Notes: generated by a model not told the origin, from the sequence alone. A stretch of DNA of 64,000 nt from Terriglobia bacterium (GCA_009838515.1 VXRL01000081.1:1-64000); one strand, 5' to 3'. Numbered from the stretch's first letter, positions 48,266 through 57,931 are shown. Made by a program: numbers and translations.

Positions 48266-51100
48266 TCAGTCTACGTAGATGAAGTCGTTCGAGGCGAGCA
48301 GGATTCGGCAGTAGCTCTGCCAGGCCTCCCGCGGCGTCGAGCCGTCGAAGCGCGCCGTGTAGTTCCCGACGTACGACAGAGCCGAATCGATCTCGCCCGC
48401 ATCCGGCTCCCGCGTCAATACCGCCATGTAAGCGTGGTGGGCGCGTTCGCTTTCCGTCCAAGCAGGGTCTGCTAGCAGTTGCTCGGCCAGGTTTCCGGCG
48501 CGCGAGGCCACGAATTCGCTATTCATCATGAAGAGCGCTTGCGGGGCCACGTTGGTCACCGGGCGCTTCCCCAGAGACGTGACCGCATCGCCGAAGTCGA
48601 AAAGGTTCAGCAGGGTCGGCAGGTTTGCCCGGCGCAGCGGCAGGTAGACCATGCGCCGCACCGAAGTGGTCGGATCGACGCTGAGCCGGGAGTTGGAGTT
48701 CTCGCGGTCTGTCCCGAAGCCGGACTGCAGCGTGCCGCCCATGGTGAGGTCGAGTGAGTTGTCGATCGCCAGCATGCCATCCCGCAACTCCTCGACATCG
48801 AGACGCCGCCGGTTGAAATGCGACAGCCATTGGTTGCCCGGATCGCTCTTGGCCGCCGCCGCACTTGCCGTACTGCCCATGCGGTAAGCGCTCGAGAGCA
48901 TGATCTTGCGGTGCATCTCCTTGGCTGACCAGCCCTCCCGCACGAACGTCGAGGCCAGCCAGTCGAGCAGCTCGGGGTGCGTGGGCGGCGTGCCTAGCTT
49001 GCCGAAGTTGCTCGGCGTCCGCACGATCCCGTCGCCGAAGTGCTTCTGCCAGATGCGGTTGGCCATGACTCGGGCCGTCAAGGGGTTGGATGGCGAGGCG
49101 ATCCAGTCCGCCAGTTCCAAGCGGCCGCTTCCGGCGCTGACCGGTGTTTGGTCGAATCCAGCGATGATCGCTGGAAAAACCTTTGGCGCTGCCTCGCCCT
49201 CGGCGTTGTAGTCGCCCCGCACGAACACTCTTTGCTCCACCGCCTGGCCCTCTTCGACGGCGTTTGCCATCGGGGGCTCCGGCAGGGCGTTGGCTTCGAG
49301 TTCGGCGACCTCCACTCGCAACTTCTTGATCGTGGCCACGGTTTCGGGCTTCAGGATCGCGTTGCGCTCTTCGCCTGCGAAGCGCAATGGCGCGTTCTTG
49401 GCGTGATAAACGTCATAGAAAAAGCGGTCCCGTCCCGGCAAGAAACGGGGTTTCGGTGGCGGCGGCATGGTGCCGGTCCGGATCAAGTCGATGGCACTCT
49501 CCCGCCAGCGTCGGATCGTGTGGTGCCACTCTTCGAGCGTCTTCGCAAAGGCCTGCTGGTAGGCGGCCGCCACATCGGAGCGTTTCGACGCCATGGCCTC
49601 GCGCCAGGCGGCTAGCTGTCCGCGCGGTGTGTCTGCGGGTTTGAGGTAGGCGATCCATTTCCCGAGCTGGGTTGGATCGAGGTCGCGCTCCGCCGCGAGG
49701 TCGGCCTCATCGGCACCGTCTTCATAGACCTCGCCAGCCGCCAGCATGTAGTCCGCGATCCGGCCCGCGGCCCCGTCAACGTATTGCTCGAGTTCGATGT
49801 CAGCCAAGTTGTCCAGCTCGATGCGCTTGTTCTTGATGACGCGCTGCTCAGCCTCGTAGCGGTCGTAGACTTCTTGCTCCACCAATGGCTTGAACAGCAG
49901 TGCCGAGACGTGCCTGGAAGGGTCCTTGTAACTTCGGGTCGAGGCGAAGATGCCAGCCAGCGAGTAGTAGTCCTTGGTCAGGATCGGATCGAACTTGTGG
50001 TCGTGGCAGCGAGCGCAGGCGACGGTCAGGCCCAGCATGCTCTTGGAGACGACCTCGATCTGCTCGTCGTACACGTCATAGAGCATGCGCTGCTTGTCTT
50101 GCTGCGCGATGGCTTTCGGGCCGAGCGCCAGAAAACCGGTGGCGATGATGCCGCGTCGGTTCACTTTGCCGGGATTGTCGCCGGGCAGCAGATCGCCCGC
50201 GATCTGTTCCCGCACGAATTGGTCGTAGGGCATGTCGCTGTTGAATGCCTCAATGACGTAGTCGCGATACTTCCAAGCGTACGGATAGCGGTGATCCTCG
50301 TCGTTGCCGGTCGAATCCGCAAAGCGCGCAACGTCCAGCCAGTGACGGCCCCAGCGCTCGCCGTACAATGGCGATGCGAGCAGGCGCTCGACCACACGCT
50401 CGTAGGCTTCGAGGGAAGCATCCTTGAGGAATGCTTTCGCCTCAGCAGGAGTTGGCGGCAGTCCCGTCAGGTCGAATGTCGCCCTGCGCAGCCAAGTCAG
50501 CTTGTCGGCTGGCGCGGCGGGTTGCAAGCCGTGCTCCTGCATCTTGGCCAGCACGAAGCGGTCGATCGGGTTCTGGTTCCAGGCGGGATCGCCCACCGTC
50601 GGCGGGTCGCGATGGACCACTGGCTGAAACGCCCAGTAGTTCTTCTGCTCGTCTGTGAAGATGCCTTGCTGGCCCTCCGGGATCATTGCCTCGTGCTGCT
50701 CTGCCCCAGGCCACGGAGCGCCCTGCAGTACCCAGTCGCGCAGGACCGCCAACTCGTTATCGGGAAGCTTGCCGCCCGGAGGCATCTTGACGCGAGCTTG
50801 GTAGCCGACGATTGCGAGCAGACGGCTGGACTGAGGATCCTGCGTCGAGATCAGTGCAGCCTCGTCACGGGCCTTCAAGAACCCCTGCACGCCAGAAAAG
50901 TCGACGTTGCCGCTCGTCAACTCAGCGTTGTGGCAGGCTTGGCACTTGGCGACCAGCAGCGGGCGCACGTGCTTCTCGAAGTGCTCGAGCGCTTCCGATT
51001 GTGCGCCAAGCGCGGGCAGGGAGGCCAGCAGCGACAATCCCCACGTCCCAGCCGCGAACTTCCAGTGCCGGGTGAACCAGCGAAACACAAGGGTGCTCAT
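48266..51100 (-). CDS. PSD1/DUF1549-DUF1553 planctomycete-type cytochrome c protein
   Basis: A 944-residue exported protein. The start at 51100 begins a signal peptide (FAAGTWGLSLLASLPALGA). A PSCyt1 haem domain (CQACH) is at about residues 38-118. The DUF1549 (PSCyt2) domain begins NPIDRFVLAKMQEHG, LRRATFDLTGLPPTP, YGERWGRHWLDVARFADS. A long helical middle carries CARCHDHKFDP, a second CXXCH in the DUF1549 region. The C-terminal DUF1553 domain is marked by NPLTARVMANRIWQKHFG, PTHPELLDWLAS and SSAYRMGS. Such proteins are exported and believed to be haem-dependent enzymes of unknown substrate. The DUF1501 gene starts 47 nt after its stop. Confidence 0.9.
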   Translation of the reverse strand: MSTLVFRWFTRHWKFAAGTWGLSLLASLPALGAQSEALEHFEKHVRPLLVAKCQACHNAELTSGNVDFSGVQGFLKARDEAALISTQDPQSSRLLAIVGYQARVKMPPGGKLPDNELAVLRDWVLQGAPWPGAEQHEAMIPEGQQGIFTDEQKNYWAFQPVVHRDPPTVGDPAWNQNPIDRFVLAKMQEHGLQPAAPADKLTWLRRATFDLTGLPPTPAEAKAFLKDASLEAYERVVERLLASPLYGERWGRHWLDVARFADSTGNDEDHRYPYAWKYRDYVIEAFNSDMPYDQFVREQIAGDLLPGDNPGKVNRRGIIATGFLALGPKAIAQQDKQRMLYDVYDEQIEVVSKSMLGLTVACARCHDHKFDPILTKDYYSLAGIFASTRSYKDPSRHVSALLFKPLVEQEVYDRYEAEQRVIKNKRIELDNLADIELEQYVDGAAGRIADYMLAAGEVYEDGADEADLAAERDLDPTQLGKWIAYLKPADTPRGQLAAWREAMASKRSDVAAAYQQAFAKTLEEWHHTIRRWRESAIDLIRTGTMPPPPKPRFLPGRDRFFYDVYHAKNAPLRFAGEERNAILKPETVATIKKLRVEVAELEANALPEPPMANAVEEGQAVEQRVFVRGDYNAEGEAAPKVFPAIIAGFDQTPVSAGSGRLELADWIASPSNPLTARVMANRIWQKHFGDGIVRTPSNFGKLGTPPTHPELLDWLASTFVREGWSAKEMHRKIMLSSAYRMGSTASAAAAKSDPGNQWLSHFNRRRLDVEELRDGMLAIDNSLDLTMGGTLQSGFGTDRENSNSRLSVDPTTSVRRMVYLPLRRANLPTLLNLFDFGDAVTSLGKRPVTNVAPQALFMMNSEFVASRAGNLAEQLLADPAWTESERAHHAYMAVLTREPDAGEIDSALSYVGNYTARFDGSTPREAWQSYCRILLASNDFIYVD

Positions 51101-51545
51101 CGATTCTCTGCCCATCCTGATGATACCGAACTGTCGATTTGCGCTGCGAAGCCTCATCCGAATCACGGTTTAGTGACGGGTGAGCGCAAATTGGGGCGAT
51201 TTCGGGTCGACTGTGAAAGTACGAGGAGCCTCCGGCAGCCAAGCCTGGTCGCTGAGCACCACAAGATGTTGCCAGAGGGGTGCTTCATGCTCCCGCTTGT
51301 CTTGGATGCGCCTCCGGCCGCATCGCCATCAAGGCCGTTTCCCCTGCGAAGCTAACCGCGAGCCTGTTTGAGTGAGCCGAGCGCGTCCGTCATCTTGCAG
51401 AGCCTCTCGATCGACCTAGAATTCCCTAAGTCGAGAATCGCTGCCTCAGAATGAGCGCCAGGCTCTGCGTCGCGGCGCAGCTCGGGCGAAACTTTCCCGG
51501 CTGTGCAGTGTTTCCTTCCACGGGCGGTGCCTCGACGCGGGTGGC
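51101..51545. other. Intergenic stretch between the PSD1 gene and the ECF sigma gene
   Basis: This divergent region of 445 nt carries no recognisable gene. It holds a promoter-like pair at 51395-51422 and a GAAACTT at 51488-51494 that resembles ECF -35 elements, 52 nt ahead of the sigma gene. The short open frames here have no gene-like features. Confidence 0.4.
51395..51422 (+). promoter_or_regulatory. Candidate sigma-70-type promoter for the ECF operon
   Basis: TTGCAG (51395-51400) and TAGAAT (51417-51422) with a 16-nt spacer lie 124 nt upstream of the sigma-factor ATG. GAAACTT at 51488 may be a second, self-dependent -35. Confidence 0.3.
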
Positions 51546-52079
51546 ATGAACGACTCACTCGAGTTCGAGAACTTCGTCCGGCAGCATCAGGACATGGTTT
51601 TTGGCATGGCAGTGCGGATGTTGGCGGACCCGAGCGAGGCCGAGGACATCACCCAGACCGTTTTCCTCAAGGCGTACGAGCGGTTCGACGCCTTACGGCG
51701 CTCGCCGGCGGTTGCGGGCTGGCTCCGCACGGTGACAACGAACCTCTGCTTGAACCATTTGACGAGGTTTCGTGCGCGCTGGAGTCTTTTCAGCCAGCGG
51801 CGCTCGAGCGAGGAGGGCCACAGCTGGTCGTATGAGGACACGCTCGTGGCCAGGGACGACCCGTCGGAAGATCTTGCGCGCGCCGAGAGGTACGCCAGAC
51901 TGGAGCGCGGGATCCGCCGCCTGCCGCCGCACCAGAGGGTCCCCATCGTGCTGTATCACTTCGAAGAACGCAGCTACCTGGAGATTGCAGAGGCTTTGGG
52001 CGTATCGGTGGGCAAGATCAAGACCGACATCCACCGCGGGCGCCTGGCCTTGCGCAAATTGATCGGAGAGGACCGATGA
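51546..52079 (+). CDS. ECF RNA polymerase sigma factor
   Basis: A 177-residue ECF (sigma-E type) factor. Region 2 (about 10-75) has HQDMVFGMAVRMLADPSEAEDITQTVFLKAY, with the DxxQxxFLK helix. Region 4 (about 120-172) has LPPHQRVPIVLYHFEERSYLEIAEALGVSVGKIKTDIHRGR, the helix-turn-helix that reads the -35. The stop overlaps the next ATG (ATGA), so the regulator and its partner are translationally coupled. The stimulus is unknown. Confidence 0.92.
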   Translation: MNDSLEFENFVRQHQDMVFGMAVRMLADPSEAEDITQTVFLKAYERFDALRRSPAVAGWLRTVTTNLCLNHLTRFRARWSLFSQRRSSEEGHSWSYEDTLVARDDPSEDLARAERYARLERGIRRLPPHQRVPIVLYHFEERSYLEIAEALGVSVGKIKTDIHRGRLALRKLIGEDR

Positions 52080-52483
52080 CACCCGTTGAACTCGAAGCGT
52101 TTGTGGATCGACAGTTGGCCACGCTGCCCCGGCCAAAGGCGCCTCCGGCGCTGGTTCCACGAATCCTGTCTGCAGTCCGCCAGAGCCAAGGAGAGCCTTG
52201 GCATCGTCGCCCCTGGCGCGCTTGGCCCGCCACATCGAGACTCGCGGCGGGCCTGCTTTGCGCGGGCTTGGCGTTGGTGGTGGCGTACGCATGGGACGCG
52301 ATTGCCGCCACCGCTCCTCCAGACGTGTTGGTAGCCGCAGGTGTGGTGTGGCGAAGCGTGGTGCAACCGGCCGCGATCTACTTGGCAGCGATTGGTGTTG
52401 CGATGTTCGTCGCGACCGCGATGTGCTGCACCGCGTTGGCACTCGTGCTAAGGCAAGGAGGACCTAACTATGAAGCGCTTTAG
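52076..52483 (+). CDS. Putative anti-sigma/membrane partner of the ECF factor
   Basis: A 135-residue protein with a soluble N-terminus of about 65 residues (VELEAFVDRQLATLPRPKAPPALVPRIL) and two predicted membrane helices (about 55-73 and 97-120). The position directly after an ECF sigma gene with an ATGA overlap fits an anti-sigma factor, but no Zn-anti-sigma HxxxCxxC motif is present, so the sigma-binding role is inferred from context only. Its 3' end overlaps the next gene's ATG by 14 nt. Confidence 0.5.
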   Translation: MTPVELEAFVDRQLATLPRPKAPPALVPRILSAVRQSQGEPWHRRPWRAWPATSRLAAGLLCAGLALVVAYAWDAIAATAPPDVLVAAGVVWRSVVQPAAIYLAAIGVAMFVATAMCCTALALVLRQGGPNYEAL

Positions 52484-53963
52484 CAATAGGTTGAGCTCGA
52501 TCGCGATTCCCCTGGTGCTGTTCTCGGCCGCATGGGGCCAGGTGCCGGACGATTCCGGCACTGTGCCGCGGGTGCAGGAGTCTCGCGCAAACCCTCACTT
52601 CAGGTTCGGCTCGTCACTTGAGCTACCGGCTGGGGATCGCGCAGATGACGTCGCCGTCATCTTCGGCTCGGCCAAGATCGATGGCACGGTTGAGGGTGAC
52701 GTGTTTGTCCTGCTCGGATCGCTAACGCTCGGCAGCACGTCCGTTGTTGAACGCGATGCGGTCGTGATTGGAGGATCGGCCAAGGTCTTGCCGGGTGCAG
52801 TTGCGGATGGCGATTTCGTTGTCGTTGGTGGGGAATTGGATGCGCCGGAGAGCTTCTCGCCTCGAGGTGATCTCGCCGTTGTTGGAGGAGGTGGCGGCGC
52901 GGAGTTCTTCGCGCCAGCCATCACGTGGCTGACCAGTGGACTGCTGCTGGGGCGTCCGCTAGTTCCCGATCTTCTCTGGGCATGGATCTTCGTCGCGGTA
53001 TTCGCACTGCTGTACCTAGGAACGAACTGGGTCTTCGAGCGGCCTGTCCGCGAGGTTGCCACTGCGCTCGGCTCCAAGCCGCTGACCTGCTTCCTAGTGG
53101 GTGGGCTGGTCGTGCTCCTGATCGGTCCGGTCTCGTTGCTGCTGGTCGCATCCGTCGTCGGGCTGCCTGCGGTGCCGTTGCTGTGGCTCGCGCTCCTTCT
53201 GGCGGTGATTCTGGGAAAGGTCGGCGTGACTCGTTGGATCGGCGGGCGAGTGGTTCCAGAACAGTTCCCTGGAGACCGCGTGCAGGCGGCGCGGTCTGTC
53301 GCGATCGGGCTGGCGATAGTGAGCCTCGCCTACATGGTGCCAGTGCTCGGCATCACGGCATGGACGGTGCTCGGCGTATTGGCGCTGGGCGCCGCAACCA
53401 CGACAGCGGCCCAATCGTTGCGGCGCGAGAATCCGAGACCGGCTGTGCCCGCCCGTGCCCCGGTCGTCACTGCCGCCCAGACGGGAGGGGGTGAGCCCTC
53501 AGGGGTCGCTACACCTGAAGCCGACGGAGATCATCAGCCTGAGAGCGAACTCGGCCGGGGAGAAGAGCCGACGATTGAGCCCGGCACGGCAGTGGACCTA
53601 TCCTTGGCTAGCTTTCCCGCTCGAATCGGTGCCGTAGCCTTGGACTTCATACCCTTCGTGATCATCGGTCAAGCGCTGAACGTCGGCATCCTGCTGACCT
53701 TGCTGATGTTCTTGGTGTACAACACTGCGATGTGGGCGTGGAGAGGCACGACCGTCGGTGGCATGATCTGCCGAGTGCGCTTGGTTCGCACCGACGGCCG
53801 CGCATTGGCCCCTCAGGACGGGGTCGTGAGGGGCGTTGCCAGCGTGGTTTCCATCGCATTTCTGGGGCTCGGCTGGATCTGGGCGGCGTGGGACGAGAAA
53901 CGGCAGTCGTGGCATGACCGCGCTGCTGGCACCTATGTGGTGCGGGACGAGAGCGACTTCTAG
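52470..53963 (+). CDS. Membrane protein: bactofilin-like repeats, membrane helices and RDD domain
   Basis: A 497-residue protein. A signal peptide is followed by a beta-repeat region (about 40-150: ADDVAVIFGSAKIDGTVEGDVFVLLGSLTLGST, then VVERDAVVIGGSAKVLPG) of bactofilin/polymer-forming character. Four or so hydrophobic helices (about 150-320) and a Pro/Glu-rich linker (about 320-370) come next. The C-terminal RDD domain has FPARIGAVALDFIPFVIIG, TVGGMICRVRLVRTDGR and WAAWDEKRQSWHDRAAGTYVV. It is third in the ECF sigma operon, so it may be the stress effector. This domain combination is unusual. Function is unassigned. Confidence 0.7.
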   Translation: MKRFSNRLSSIAIPLVLFSAAWGQVPDDSGTVPRVQESRANPHFRFGSSLELPAGDRADDVAVIFGSAKIDGTVEGDVFVLLGSLTLGSTSVVERDAVVIGGSAKVLPGAVADGDFVVVGGELDAPESFSPRGDLAVVGGGGGAEFFAPAITWLTSGLLLGRPLVPDLLWAWIFVAVFALLYLGTNWVFERPVREVATALGSKPLTCFLVGGLVVLLIGPVSLLLVASVVGLPAVPLLWLALLLAVILGKVGVTRWIGGRVVPEQFPGDRVQAARSVAIGLAIVSLAYMVPVLGITAWTVLGVLALGAATTTAAQSLRRENPRPAVPARAPVVTAAQTGGGEPSGVATPEADGDHQPESELGRGEEPTIEPGTAVDLSLASFPARIGAVALDFIPFVIIGQALNVGILLTLLMFLVYNTAMWAWRGTTVGGMICRVRLVRTDGRALAPQDGVVRGVASVVSIAFLGLGWIWAAWDEKRQSWHDRAAGTYVVRDESDF

Positions 53964-54152
53964 GCCTGAATCGTGGATTCCGCTCTGCTGGGTCGGCAGG
54001 TCCGGCCGCGCCACTTGAGTATGTTGTAGCGATTGGCCCGGGGGCGGTCCTTGCGTGCTGCGACGGGGATGCCCAGGGTTCGGCCCGGATCGCACCCGAG
54101 CCCCGAATGAATGGGTCAGGCCAGTCGGTGACGGCACACCGCTCGGGGGGAG

Positions 54153-54671
54153 CTACGGTCGACGAATCCGATTGATCGCTGCGGTCGCTGCGTCGCGGAC
54201 AGCTTGGTCGTCGCTTTGCCGAAGCCGTGCCAAGCCTGTCAGCGCCAAGGGATCTCGCCGGACGCCAATCGAGTTGATCACGCCCACAAGCAAACCGCCG
54301 TTCAGCCTGCCCAGTGCCTCGCGCAAAGCCTGGTCGGCCGTGCCGGAGGGCATCGGCTCTAGGGCCGTTCGCGCGTAGTGGGCCAGACGCGGGTCATCCA
54401 GCAATTCCACCAAAGCCGGAACCGCGCTGGGCTCGCCTACCACGGCGAGCCGCTGGCAGGCCTTGGCCTTGGCAAACTCGGTGGAGTCAGAATTCTTGAG
54501 AATGGCCACGAGATCCGCCGAGGCCATGCCCATGATCTCCTCTGACTTGTGAGGCGTTGACGCGAGTTGGGCGTCGGTCATGCGTTGCAGTTCGCCGCGG
54601 TCTTGGCCGCGCAAGCGCTTGCCGACTCCGACGGCCACTGCCGTTATGGCAAAGAACGTTCGTCTTAGCAT
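54153..54671 (-). CDS. Exported HEAT-repeat protein
   Basis: A 172-residue protein with a signal-like N-terminus (LRRTFFAITAVAVGVG), then helical repeats (ADLVAILKNSDSTEFAKAKACQRLAVVGEPSAVPALVELLDD, LARLRQSDDQAVRDAATAAINRI) of HEAT/armadillo type. It starts 13 nt after the stop of the Gfo/Idh gene on the same strand, so the two are probably co-transcribed. This pairing recurs in Planctomycetes and Acidobacteriota. No catalytic residues are expected. A scaffold role is likely. Confidence 0.75.
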   Translation of the reverse strand: MLRRTFFAITAVAVGVGKRLRGQDRGELQRMTDAQLASTPHKSEEIMGMASADLVAILKNSDSTEFAKAKACQRLAVVGEPSAVPALVELLDDPRLAHYARTALEPMPSGTADQALREALGRLNGGLLVGVINSIGVRRDPLALTGLARLRQSDDQAVRDAATAAINRIRRP

Positions 54672-54684
54672 CTTCGGCCTCCGT

Positions 54685-55989
54685 TCACACGAGTCGCCAT
54701 GGCTCGCGCATGGCGCGAGAGCGCATTCTGTTGGCAGCGTCGCTGCGAGGGAAACTGTCGGTCGCTGGATCGAACTCCAGAGTCTCCCCCAATTGGTACG
54801 CGATGTACGCCGCGTGGCACGCCACGTGCGTTTGGCATGCCGCCAACGCGTTGGCCCGGGTATCCTCGCGCGATTTGACGCAATTCAAGAAGTCCCGCAC
54901 GTGGCGCGTCGTAGCCTCGCGGGCATCCTCAAAGGTCTTGCGGTACTGCGCCATGCTGTCGGACGCCTCCACAATGCCCGCGTCACCTGTCTGCACCCAG
55001 CCCGCTTCGCCCTCGAAGCGAACGGCACACGGGCCCAAGCCCTCCCAGCCCGAGTCGCGCAGTACGATTTCCAGTCCGTTCGCGTAGCGACAGTCGACCG
55101 AGTACGGCGTAACCCCTTGTGCAAGATGGGGCGTGAATTCTACTGGCGCGGTCTCGTCCAGTCTGGCAGCGGCGTGGCACAGGTCCAGGGTGTGCGATCC
55201 CCACTCTAGGATTCCCCCTCCGTGAAAGTCGAAAAAGCCCCGCCAACGACTCTTGACGTACAGCGAGTTGTACGGCCGCCACGGTGCTGGCCCCAGCCAG
55301 CGGTCCCAATCCACGACGCTCTTGGGCGGCTCCGGTTCTGCCGGCAGCCAGTCGTGGGTGGTTGAGGGCGTGTAGCGGTCTCCGGGCGCCGCATTGGCTT
55401 CCAGCTTCGTCAGCTTGCCGAGCTTGCCGCTGCGCGCCAGATCGATGCAGTACTCGAAGTTCGTGCCGTTGCGCCGCTGGGTGCCCGCTTGGTAGACCCG
55501 GCCGAGGCGATGGTACGTGTCGGCCAGCGCCCGACTCTCCGCGATCGTCATCGAGCAGGGCTTTTCGCAGTAGACGTCCTTGCCCGACTTGGCGGTGAGG
55601 ATCGACAGCAACGTATGCCACCGGTCACCGGTCGCGATCAGCACTGCATCGATGTCTCGCCGTTCCCAAAGCTCGAACATGTCGCCGTACATCTCGCAGT
55701 CGTTGTTGCCGTGATGCTTGTCGACCTTCGACTTGATCGCTTCGCGGCGCTCGTTGCGCGCATCGCAGATCGCCCGGAACTGCACATCGTCCTGGGCGAG
55801 GAACGACTCGAGGTCGCGCTCACCTCGTCCGCCGATACCCAATCCGGCTAAATTGATCCGGTCACTGGGAGGGACTGCGCCGGACAAGCCCAAGACAGTG
55901 CCGGGAATGAAGAGCGGAACGGCGGCTTGAAATACCCTGCGCCTCGGGATTTGGCTCGGCGCTACAGCCTCACCGGTTGTGTCACTCAT
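54685..55989 (-). CDS. Tat-type exported Gfo/Idh/MocA oxidoreductase
   Basis: A 434-residue oxidoreductase with a twin-arginine-like region (IPRRRVFQAAVPLF). The nucleotide-binding domain includes INLAGLGIGGRGERDLESF and the motif VYCEKPCSMTIAESRALADTYHR. The C-terminal domain has FFDFHGGGILEWGSHTLDL. Distinct from the cytosolic copy at 30663-31826, it is longer and exported. Substrate is probably a sugar derivative. It heads a two-gene unit with the HEAT protein. Confidence 0.85.
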   Translation of the reverse strand: MSDTTGEAVAPSQIPRRRVFQAAVPLFIPGTVLGLSGAVPPSDRINLAGLGIGGRGERDLESFLAQDDVQFRAICDARNERREAIKSKVDKHHGNNDCEMYGDMFELWERRDIDAVLIATGDRWHTLLSILTAKSGKDVYCEKPCSMTIAESRALADTYHRLGRVYQAGTQRRNGTNFEYCIDLARSGKLGKLTKLEANAAPGDRYTPSTTHDWLPAEPEPPKSVVDWDRWLGPAPWRPYNSLYVKSRWRGFFDFHGGGILEWGSHTLDLCHAAARLDETAPVEFTPHLAQGVTPYSVDCRYANGLEIVLRDSGWEGLGPCAVRFEGEAGWVQTGDAGIVEASDSMAQYRKTFEDAREATTRHVRDFLNCVKSREDTRANALAACQTHVACHAAYIAYQLGETLEFDPATDSFPRSDAANRMRSRAMREPWRLV

Positions 55990-56187
55990 GCATCAGGTCC
56001 TCCGACTGGATTCCTTGTTCTCGCGTGCCAGGCCGGCGCGCGCCACGCCGATGGTCTCGCACTGCGCACATAGGATATCGCAGGGGTGCTTGGGCACTTG
56101 CTGCCACTTCCGGACAGCCCGAGCGGGTTAGCCGGCACCTAGCTGGGAATCTGCAGTCCCGAGCATGGCACCGGGCTGCCTCCCTCC

Positions 56188-57777
56188 TCAGGGTCCGTCC
56201 GGGTACGGCACCGGGGCACTGGTGGCCTTGCGGGTCGGCATGATGGCGTTGGTCTCGCGCAGGAACTTGCCAAGCGCAGCGGACAAGTCCGCAACCAACT
56301 CGGGCTGGTCCGCGGCCAGATTGCGCGTCTCGCCGATGTCGGCCCGGAGGTTGAACAGCTCCTTGCGCCCGTCCACGTGCCAATAGACCAGCTTCCAATC
56401 GCCCCTCTTGATCGTGCTGGTGGCCCCGATCCCGGGCCCTTCCACTCGGGGCCGGCTAAGTCCGCCCCAAGCGTGCGGAAAGTGCCAGTAGAGCGTCCTC
56501 TCTGGATTTCCGGCCTCGCCGCGCAGCAGGGGAACGAAGCTCTCCCCGTCTAGCTCGGGCCCTAGCTGGATTATGCCGTCATCATTGAAGATTGCTCCGC
56601 TCTGACCGCTGAACTCGACACCCGCGATATCCAAGATTGTGGGAAACATGTCCTCGATAGTGATTGGCGTGTCACTCACCCTGCCCGGCTGGGTGACACC
56701 CGGCCACTTGGCCAGCATCGGCACGCGCAGGCCGCCCTCGTAGGTCGAGCCCTTGCCGCTGTTCAACGGTGCGTTGTGGGTGTTCGGCTCGCCATCGCGC
56801 TCGATCATGTTCCTCACGCCGCCGTTGTCCGAAGTGAAGAATAGCGCTGTGTTGTCTGCTACGCCCAACCCCTCGAGCGTGTCCATGATGTCCCCCAGAC
56901 TCTTGTCCACGCCTTCAATCATGGAGGCGTACGCGGCCTCCCGCTCCGGCAGGCCGGCATCGAGGTAGCGCTGGACGAATCGCTGGTCGAGCATGATCGG
57001 GGTGTGCGGCGCAAATTGCGCGAAATACAGGAAGAATGGCTGTCCGTCGGCGACCGCTTCCTTCACGGCTGTGATGGCCTCGAGGGTTAGCGCCTCGGTC
57101 AGGTAGATCTCTTGGCCGAAGTACTTTTCCATGTCCCACGCTCTCCAAGGCGTGGAATCCGGATCGCCGCCGGACGCGAAGTTGTCCGTTCCGTAGTAGC
57201 TTCCGGGCGCGCCCGAGAAGCGCCCTCCGATCCGCACGTCGAAGCCGAGCGCCTTCGGGTCTTCGCCCGGAGTGCCCCTTGTGCCGAAGTGGCCCTTGCC
57301 GATGTGGATCGTGCGGTATCCCGCATTTCGCAGTTCTTGCGGGAGCGTCTTGGCGTGCAGCGACAGTGGGATGTCCGGCACTGGTTGGAGGCCGTTCGTG
57401 TTCCATCTTGGGATGATCAGGTCCGGGTGCGGCCGATCCGTGGCCTCGTCGCGAAAATGCGTCCAGTTGGAGATTCGGGTGCGAACTTGGTTCAACCCTG
57501 TCAGCAGCTCGACTCGAGTGGGCGTGCAGACGGCATTGGAATACGAGTTCGTGAACTTCATCCCCTCGGACGCTAGGCGCTCCATGTTGGGCGTGCGATA
57601 GAGATCGTTCTGGGGAGTTCTCTCGTCCGCAAACGGTTCGGAGGTGTCCTGCCACCCTTGGTCGTCCGTCAGCATGAGGACGATGTTGGGCCGAGAAATC
57701 TGTTCTGGGACGTCAGGCGCGCAACTGCAGGCAAGGCAGGGTAGGGCAGCCAAGGTGATCAACTGAGATCGATACAT
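56188..57777 (-). CDS. Exported Cys-type sulfatase
   Basis: A 529-residue sulfatase. The start at 57777 is preferred over the longer frame because it opens a signal peptide that ends near Cys residues (LPCLACSCAPD), so it may be a lipoprotein. The core has RPNIVLMLTDDQGWQDTS, formylglycine motif VCTPTRVELLTG (Cys84), LRNAGYRTIHIGKGHFGT, FFTSDNGGVRNMIE (metal site) and RGDWKLVYWH. Its central NGLQPVPDIPLSLHAKTLPQ insert and the GQEIYLTEALTLEAI region are typical of arylsulfatase-type enzymes. The substrate is not readable. It is divergent from the EEP gene to its right. Confidence 0.88.
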   Translation of the reverse strand: MYRSQLITLAALPCLACSCAPDVPEQISRPNIVLMLTDDQGWQDTSEPFADERTPQNDLYRTPNMERLASEGMKFTNSYSNAVCTPTRVELLTGLNQVRTRISNWTHFRDEATDRPHPDLIIPRWNTNGLQPVPDIPLSLHAKTLPQELRNAGYRTIHIGKGHFGTRGTPGEDPKALGFDVRIGGRFSGAPGSYYGTDNFASGGDPDSTPWRAWDMEKYFGQEIYLTEALTLEAITAVKEAVADGQPFFLYFAQFAPHTPIMLDQRFVQRYLDAGLPEREAAYASMIEGVDKSLGDIMDTLEGLGVADNTALFFTSDNGGVRNMIERDGEPNTHNAPLNSGKGSTYEGGLRVPMLAKWPGVTQPGRVSDTPITIEDMFPTILDIAGVEFSGQSGAIFNDDGIIQLGPELDGESFVPLLRGEAGNPERTLYWHFPHAWGGLSRPRVEGPGIGATSTIKRGDWKLVYWHVDGRKELFNLRADIGETRNLAADQPELVADLSAALGKFLRETNAIMPTRKATSAPVPYPDGP

Positions 57778-57931
57778 AATGCCGCAGAAATGATATCCCA
57801 CGCTCGGCTGGAGTGGAGTCGACAGATGGCACGAAATCGTCGAGTGGTCCGGCCGGCTAGGGACCACAAGCGTATGTCAATCGTCCGGGTGCTGCCACGC
57901 GGGTGGAATCCGAGCCCGCATAGATTCGATT

